A stretch of 64,000 nucleotides of DNA, from NCBI GenBank assembly GCA_026636295.1, contig CP089450.1:248001-312000 (forward strand), written 5' to 3'. How positions within the stretch are numbered: the stretch's first letter is position 1; each line of letters starts with the position of its first letter. Below the pieces are notes generated by a model that did not search any database, had not been told where the DNA came from, and was given only the letters and a program-made list of their open reading frames with translations. The translations under genes were made by a program, and so were the position numbers. Source of the DNA: Medakamo hakoo. Taxonomy: Eukaryota; Chlorophyta; Trebouxiophyceae; Coccomyxaceae. This document shows, piece after piece, positions 57,996 through 64,000 of this stretch.

Positions 57996-60981
57996 TCAGG
58001 CCTTGCCGTTTGCCCCGTTGGCGCCGTTGGCACCTCCGCCGGCCCCGGCCTCGCCCAAGTCCGGGCCCGCCGCCACAATCTTGGCCGCCAGGTCCGCGGA
58101 CACAAAGCCGCCGCCGTCTGCGTATTTTTTGAAGTTGGCGTCGAAGATCTCCGCCAGGTGGCGCAGCGTGCCTTTGAAGTCCTCCTTGTCGGCCCACTGG
58201 GACGCCGGGTCCAGGATTTCGGGGGGGACGCCCGGCACGGCCGTGGGCGCCGCCAGGCCGAAGACGGGCGTGCGGCTCGCAGGCGCCGCGTCCAGGCCGC
58301 CCGCGTGGATGGCATCCAAAATCGCGCGCGTGTGGCGGAGCTTGATGCGTGACCCGACGCCGTACCGCCCGCCCGTCCAGCCCGTGTTGACCAGCCAGGC
58401 GTGCGTGCCGTGGCGGGCCATCTTTTCGGCCAACATGGCGGCGTACTAAGGGGAATGCAGGGGGGGAGGGAGGGTTGGGAGTGTGTGTGTGAGGCCAAAG
58501 TCTCTCCCCGCCTCTCCCCGCCCCGCCCCGCCTGCCCGCATGCACTCCTCCTCAATCCACGCCCTCACCTTCATGGGGTGCCACATCAGGAACACGCCGC
58601 CAAAACACGCCGAAAACGTGGCTTCCGGCTCCGTCACCCCCATCTCCGTGCCCGCCACCTTGGCCGTGTACCCCGAAATGAAATGGTACATGGCCTGCTC
58701 CGGGCTCAGCCGCGCCACGGGCGGCAGGACGCCGAACGCGTCGCAGCAGAGCAGGACCAAGTTGCGCGGGTGGGGCCCGACGCACGGAATGCGGGCGTTG
58801 TCGATGTGCTCGATGGGGTAGGAGGCGCGCGTGTTCTCGGTCACGGCGTTGGACCCAAAGTCGACCGCCCGGGTGTGGGCGTCGAAGACGACGTTTTCCA
58901 GCACCGCGCCAAAGCGGATGGCCTTCCAGATCTCCGGTTCGGCGGACGCCTTCAGCCCGATGCACTTGGCGTAGCAGCCGCCCTCGATGTTGAAGACGCC
59001 GTCGTCGGACCAGCAGTGCTCGTCGTCGCCGATGAGCGGGCGGGCCGGGTCGGTGGACAGCGTCGTCTTCCCCGTGCCGGACAGGCCGAAGAACAGGGTG
59101 ACGTCGTCGGCCGCGCCTACGTTGCAGCCCGAGTGCAGGGACAGGATGCCGCGCTTGGGCATGAGGTAGTGCATGACGGAGAAGATGCCCTTTTTCATTT
59201 CGCCCGCGTACTGCGTGCCGAGGATGACCATCTCCCGGGTCGCCAGGTTGACGTCGACGGACGTGGACGACGACATGTAGGAGGTGTACCGGTTGACGGG
59301 GAAGGCGCCCGCGTTGAGGATGGTGAAGTCCGGCTTGTCAAAGGACGCCAGCTCGGCGTCGGACGGGCGGATGAGCATGTTGTGCATGAACAGCGCGTGG
59401 TACGCGCGCGCGCACACGACGCGGACCTTGATGCGCGAGCCGGGCTCCCAGCCGGCGAAGCCGTCGAAGACGTAGATGCGGTCCAGCATGTTGAGGTAGT
59501 CGATGGCCCGCTCGCGGTTGAGCAGGAAGGTGTGCGCGTCCATCTCATAGTTGGGCGACCCATTCCCCGGCGCGTGCCACCAGACGTCTTGTTCGGAGCC
59601 GGGCTCCCGGACGATGCGCTTGTCGCGCGGGGACCGCCCGGTCTTGGCGCCGGACAGGGCGGCGAGCGCGCCCGACGCCATGATGTGCGTGCCGGGCTCG
59701 TACTTCAGGGCTTGTTCGTACAACTCGGCGGGCGTCAGGTTGTGGTAGACGACCGTCGGCTTCAGTCCCGCGTCGGACATGGCGCGCAAGAAGCCGGACG
59801 CCGCGGCGGCGGTCGGGGACGTGACAGCGGCCGCGGAGCCGGGCGGGACGCCGTCGGCGCGGGCCAAGTGGAAGCGTTCGCCCTTGACGACGCGCGGGCC
59901 AGAGCTGTGTGGGGGAGGGTGGGGTGGTGGGGTGGGGTGGGGTGGGGTGGGGTGGGGTGGGGTGGAGTGAGGGGCGGGGATGGGCTGGACGGAGACGAGG
60001 GCGCGGCAGGCCTGCTGACCGGACGACCTGCACGCGACCGCGTGAACTACACAGCGCGCCGTCCTGGGAAGGGAGCAGGGCGGAAAAAAACGTTTCTTGC
60101 GCCAGCGAGGGTTGAGAGGGAAAAAAAACGCACACTCGTGCCGACGATTTCAGCGTCTCGGACAGGGACGCGACCGTGCGCTCGTGGACGTCATCTGTTT
60201 TATGGGGTGGGCGTGGGTGATGGGTGAGTGATGAGGTGGTGCCGTCGGCGGCGGGCGCCTGTGGCGTCTGTCGCCCCTCCCCGTGATCCCATCCCATCCC
60301 CTCAACCCGACCACGCACCGTCGTGCCGCGCTTTCGTCACGCTCTTTTGCAGGCGGTGCAGGTCGTCCACGTTGTCGGCGCGGGACGGGTGGGCCGTGCC
60401 TTCGTGCAGGCGGAAGGTGGACGTGCGGTGGTCACCCTCCGCGTCCGAGTCGTGGTTGGCCGCGGACGTCTCCCTGTGGATGGGGGTGCGTGAGGGCGGA
60501 CGTGAGAAGGCATGAGGTTTTGTGTGTGCGCTTTTTTCGGGACGGCGCCGTCGTGCGCTGGACGCTGCGTCAATCGCGAGCGGCCCGTTATCGCCTGATC
60601 CGCCGTCTGGACAAGCTCTTGGCCGGGGGTGGTGGGCTGGGCGGGCGGGAATGCGAGGGCAGCGAAGAGAGGGGGACCGCGCGGCGACCGGGCCCCCGCG
60701 CCGCGCCCCCGCACGCGCACGCGCGGCCGCCATCAGCTTCGCAGCCGACGTGGAGGGACAGAGCAGCGACGCAGCGTCCACCCACACCCAGCAGCCACAC
60801 GGTATGAATGCCGGACCGTCGGCCAGGCGGCGGGTGGGGATTGGGCGGGGTGGGTGCGGGCCCATTCCGGTCGCTACCCCTCGCTCTCCCCATTCGCTAC
60901 GCGTCCATCTCTTTTGCCGCGCGTCCCTCCTCCGCAACGGGGGACTCACTTGATGGTCTTCAGGTGGGGCATGGAAGACAT
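57996..60981 (-). CDS. PCK1: phosphoenolpyruvate carboxykinase (ATP)
   Basis: Five exons, 60981-60950, 60473-60319, 60194-60134, 59904-58569 and 58445-57996, all in matching phases; 677 residues, similar to plant PCK1. The N-terminal extension contains LHRLQKSV, like the regulatory region of plant enzymes. The catalytic core has [20 protein letters not shown], the PEPCK P-loop GLSGTGKTT (356-364), [15 protein letters not shown] and [12 protein letters not shown]. The ATP-type enzyme turns oxaloacetate into PEP and CO2 in the cytosol, drawing on lipid and organic acids for sugar synthesis. Exon 1 encodes only ten residues and a split codon. The C-terminus ends in a Gly/Ala/Asn-rich tail. Confidence 0.95.
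59911..59966 (-). repeat. GGGGT minisatellite in a PEPCK intron
   Basis: About nine GGGGT-type units on the + strand, just inside the acceptor of the intron 59905-60133. On the gene strand it is a CCCCA tract. Strong G-quadruplex potential. Confidence 0.9.
60474..60949 (-). other. first PEPCK intron (476 nt)
   Basis: This long intron separates a ten-residue first exon from the rest. It is C-rich on the gene strand near the acceptor. Reading frames within it show no motif; I see nothing else in it. Confidence 0.5.
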
Positions 60982-61092
60982 GGTGGCTTGGTCGGGGAGA
61001 GCGGGTGGCCAAATGCAGGCGTGGTGGGTGTGGGGAGAGGCGTCGACGGGCCTCCCCACGTTTCGTGTTTGCGGTCTGACCGGGCGCCGACC

Positions 61093-61208
61093 AACCTCCC
61101 GAGGGGTGGGGCCGACCGTCCTCCAAGCCACCACGGTTTCACACCTCCCGCTAACCTCCGAGGGGTGGGTCGACCGTCCTCCGAGCCACCACTGTTTCAC
61201 CTCCCGCT
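61093..61208. repeat. imperfect ~58-bp tandem duplication spanning the starch synthase 3' end
   Basis: Copy 1 is 61093-61152 and copy 2 is 61153-61208; they differ by a few substitutions and short indels totalling about four bases. Copy 2 contains the starch synthase stop codon and last few codons; copy 1 lies beyond the stop in the 3' flank. Confidence 0.85.
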
Positions 61209-63879
61209 CACCCCGACCGCCCGCCGGTACACGTCCAGGTACGTGGCCGCACTCCGCGCCCACGACCAGTCCCCGGCCGCCGCCCGCGGGACCAGGCACC
61301 CCCGCCACCAGGCGCCGCCGTCCGCCCTGTACGCGTCCAGCGCGCGCTCCACCGCCCGGCGCGCCGCGCCCGGCTCGGCCGCGTCGAAGACCACGCCATT
61401 GCGCACGGCTTCGGGCGCCCCACCGTCCGCGATGTCGGTGACGGTGTCGGCCAGCCCCCCCGTCCGCCGGACGATGGGGATGGTGCCGTACCGCAGGGCG
61501 ATCAGCTGGGCCAGGCCGCACGGCTCGTACCGGGACGGCACCAGCAACGCGTCCGCGCCGGCGTAGATGCGGCGGGCCAGCCCGTCCGAGAAGAACAGCC
61601 TGTACCGGGCGTCCTGGCCGTGCTCGGCTTGGCCGGCCAGGTCGGCGAAGCGCGCGGCGTCGGCCGGGTCGGGCGCGGTCCCCAACACCACGACGCGCGC
61701 GCCGCGCGAAATGGCTTCGTCAACCATGGCGTCCATCAAGTCCAGGCCCTTTTGGGCGGACAGCCGGGAGACGATGGCGACGAGGGGCCGGCCACCCGGG
61801 TGCGCCCCGCCCGCGCCGTCGTCAAACAGTTGGGGCGGCGCAGGGTTGGGCGCGCCGCCGTCGTCAGCGGGTGGAGGCACGGCGGGCGTGTCGGGCGCAA
61901 AGCCCAGCTCGGCCAGGAGCGCGCGCTTGCACGCGTCTTTGCCCGGCCAGGGTTGGGCGGCCGTGAAGTGGGCGGGCAACGCCGGGTCGGCCGCCGGGTC
62001 GAAGCCCGACCCGCCGCCGGGCCCGCCGCCCGCGTCCGTGTCGATGCCGTTGAGCACGCCGCAGAATTTGCCGTCGCCCGCCGCGCCCGCCAGCACGCGT
62101 TCCAGGCCGCACCCGAAGTCGGGGCCCAACACTTCACGGGCGTACGTCGGGGACACGGTCGTGACGGCGTGCGCGAAGCGAATGCCCGCCTGGAGCAGGT
62201 TGGCGTCGACCGCCCCGCTGGGGCCCGCGCGGCCCGCCGCGTCGGCCATGGCGTCCACGACCCCCGCCGCGGCCGGGTTGAGGAGGGGGTCCAAGCCGGG
62301 CGCGGCGGACAGGGCTTCGGGCGACAGGCGGCCTTGAAAGGCCATGTTGTGGAGGGAGAGGACGACGGCGGGCGGTGGCGGGTGGGAGGCGGCGGGCGCG
62401 CCGGCCCCGCCCCGCCGCCGCACTTCCAGCAGCGGGGCGACGGCCGCCGCCTGCCAGTCGTGCAGGTGCACCACGTCCGGCGCCCGGCCCGACCAGTCCA
62501 GGAACGCCAGCACCGCGCACCCAAAGAACAGGAACCGGGCCGTGTCGTCGCCCTCGCCGTACAGCTGGCCGCGCCAGAAGGGCGGCGTCCCGCTCCAGGG
62601 GCCTGGAGGCAGGCCGGGGCCCGAGCCGAGCGGGGCCAGCGGTTCCAGCAGGTAGACGGGCAGGCCCTCCGTGACGCACGACCAGACGGCCGTGGGCACG
62701 GCCCCGCCCGGCGCGTCCCGCCACGGCACGCGCACGGTGGAGATGTGGCGCAGCTCCGCCAGGCGGCTGTAATCCATGGAGCCGTACTTGGGCAGGACGA
62801 CCTCCGCCAGGACGCCGGCCGCCTGGTGCGCGCGCGCCAGCGCGGTGACGACGTCCGCCAGGCCGCCCACCTTGGCAAAGGGCGCCATTTCGGACGCGAC
62901 GTGGAGAGAGTGGAGGCCCGGGCGGGCGGCGGCCAGGCCGCAGCGCCCGCCCAGGGCCGCGGCCGCGACGCCGTCGGGGGCGGACCGCACGCGCTCGTAC
63001 GCCCGCAACAGCGGCCCATCCCCCTGCCAGGCCAGCGTGCGGAGCAGGGCGGCAGCGGGCGGTGGCAGGTCGCCCGTCGCGGCCAGGGCGTCCAGGCGGG
63101 TGAGCAGGGACGCGACGAGCGCCCGGGACTCGGACCGCGCTCGCGCGGGCGCCAGGCCGGCGGGCGCCGCGCCGTCCAGCTCCACCTGCAGCGTGTAGTT
63201 GCGCCCGCCCTCCGCGGCGTCCCAGGCTTCCCCGCCGCCCGGGCGGATGGCCCGGAAGGCGGCCTGGATTTCCAGGTGGCCGGGCGCGGCCAGGCGGGAG
63301 ACGGGGATGGACAGGGCGCCGCGCCAGACCTCTGCCGCGCCGTCCTCCCCGCCCCGGCTCAGCGCCACGTCCACCGTGTCCTGCCACCCCGAGTGACCGG
63401 CGTGCAGGTAGACGGCGGCCGCGCCGGCTAAAGGGCCGCCGGCGGCGTCGTACCGGACCTGTGTACGGATGGGATGGGGTGGGATGGGGTGGGATGGGGT
63501 GGGATGGGATGGGTGCGAGCAGGCGGGTGTGATGAGGGCACAACAAGAAAACGCCCAGGCGACCGCGGTCCCGCACACACACCTTGACCGTGTAGCACGG
63601 CTCCGCCGCTTCGAAGACGACCCGGTCAGACTGGACGGTCAGGCCGGGAGGTGGTGGAGAGGCGGTCGCAGGCGCGGCGGCGGCGCGGACGGTGCGGCCC
63701 CGCCTGTGCGCAGCCGTCGGCGGCGCGCCGCGGGCGGTGGAGGTCGACGCGGCTGCGACGCGCGAGCAGCTTGTGCTTGCGGCCGATGGCGGAGCGAGCA
63801 GGGGTGGTCCGGGCGTGATCAGCCGCCTCAAGCCACCGCCAAGCATGTGGCGTGGCACCCCGGGCGCTGGGAGAGGCAT
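61197..63879 (-). CDS. starch synthase III-like (GT5) with an N-terminal carbohydrate-binding module
   Basis: Two exons, 63879-63583 and 63458-61197, phase 0; 852 residues. Order: plastid presequence (about 1-65), a CBM53-like starch-binding region (from RVVFEAAEPC through VYLHAGHSGWQDTV, split by the intron), then the GT5 catalytic half beginning LHVASEMAPFAKVGGLADVV with the ADP-glucose-binding KVGGL at 295-299, LHDWQAAAVAP, LFSDGLARR-type core and SRYEPCGLAQLIALRYG near the end. The APFAKVGGLADVVTAL form is closest to the SSIII/IV branch of plastid starch synthases that add glucose to glucans. Plant SSIII usually has three CBM53 modules; at most one or two are visible here. Start is the first ATG in frame. 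Confidence 0.92.
63468..63515 (-). repeat. GGGATGGGGT minisatellite in the starch synthase intron
   Basis: About four to five units of GGGATGGGGT on the + strand lie just upstream of the acceptor at about 63459-63461. On the sense strand it is a pyrimidine-rich CCCCATCCCA tract. Confidence 0.9.
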
Positions 63880-64000
63880 GGCGGTCGGCCTGCCTCTGCG
63901 GCGAGGCGAATGCCTTGGCTCGCCACCAAAACTAGCAGTGTGCGCGCGAGCGCGCGCGCGCGCCCGAGCCGAGCACTGGTCCTCAATGTCTTTTTTTGTT
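63880..64000. promoter_or_regulatory. 5' flank of the starch synthase gene
   Basis: Upstream region of the starch synthase start. A GC-dinucleotide run at about 63941-63963 is visible. No TATA box seen. Confidence 0.35.

Noticed and set aside
59911-59966. GGGGT repeat considered as telomere-like sequence.
   Set aside because: It is short, lies inside a PEPCK intron next to the acceptor, and the unit does not match the TTTAGGG or TTTTAGGG repeats of green algae.
1-64000. Transposons, retroelements, viral copies, CRISPR arrays, rRNA and tRNA genes.
   Set aside because: No transposase, reverse transcriptase, capsid or Cas motifs were found in the open frames, and no terminal repeats or cloverleaf sequences were noticed by eye. 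A tRNA could still be missed without a covariance-model scan.
1-64000. A red algal origin.
   Set aside because: Very high GC and few introns are also seen in some red algae, but the septin, the SSIII-like starch synthase with plastid presequence and TGTAA motifs fit a green alga better. Not excluded.

Overview
The window is eukaryotic nuclear DNA from a photosynthetic alga, most likely a green alga (Chlorophyta) with a compact, very GC-rich genome. Reasons: GT-AG introns whose junctions I could place in phase; plastid features (thylakoid-type rubredoxin, presequences, RecX, a plastid-like VTT protein, an SSIII-like starch synthase with ATP-type PEP carboxykinase); a septin, a family known from green algae but generally lost in land plants; and TGTAA polyadenylation-like motifs after some stop codons. 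I do not recognise the species. Species and localisation statements are inferences.

Layout, left to right (strand): PhzF-like (-), PDZ-rubredoxin (+), eIF2B-delta (-), ARID protein (+), Mo25 (-), NHA-type cation/proton antiporter (-), dienoyl-CoA isomerase (+), HemW-like radical SAM (-), septin (+), ASCC3-like helicase (+), LSD1-like amine oxidase (+), HSD17B12/KCR-like SDR (+), Ala-rich coiled coil (-), eIF2D (+), PP2C (-), PP2C (+), phosphopantetheinyl transferase (-), RecX (+), SEC12-like (+), F-box/LRR (-), tRNA pseudouridine synthase (-), TRAPPC12-like TPR (+), RCE1 CAAX protease (+), MRE11 (-), VTT protein (+), an unrecognised plastid-type membrane protein (-), PEPCK (-), starch synthase (-). 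That is 28 genes in 64 kb, about 2.3 kb per gene.

Genes alternate strand, giving nine divergent pairs with 68-540 bp between start codons and nine convergent pairs, some separated by less than 100 bp. I could model 29 introns in 17 genes; 11 genes look intronless. Introns sit mostly near the 5' end of genes and are C/T-rich on the sense strand. Every coding sequence is biased to Ala/Gly/Pro/Arg with low-complexity linkers, and long open frames on the opposite strand are a base-composition artefact.

The genes are not an operon or obvious cluster. Loose themes are translation control (eIF2B-delta, eIF2D, ASCC3, tRNA pseudouridylation), secretory and membrane traffic (SEC12, TRAPPC12-like, RCE1), and carbon storage and gluconeogenesis (PEPCK next to starch synthase). 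No tRNA, rRNA, CRISPR, transposon or viral element was recognised. The most unusual things seen are a divergent pair of paralogous PP2C genes, tandem duplications that copy the stop-codon end of two genes, a septin with a possible membrane segment, an LSD1-like protein whose tower region is low-complexity, and an unidentified plastid-type membrane protein.
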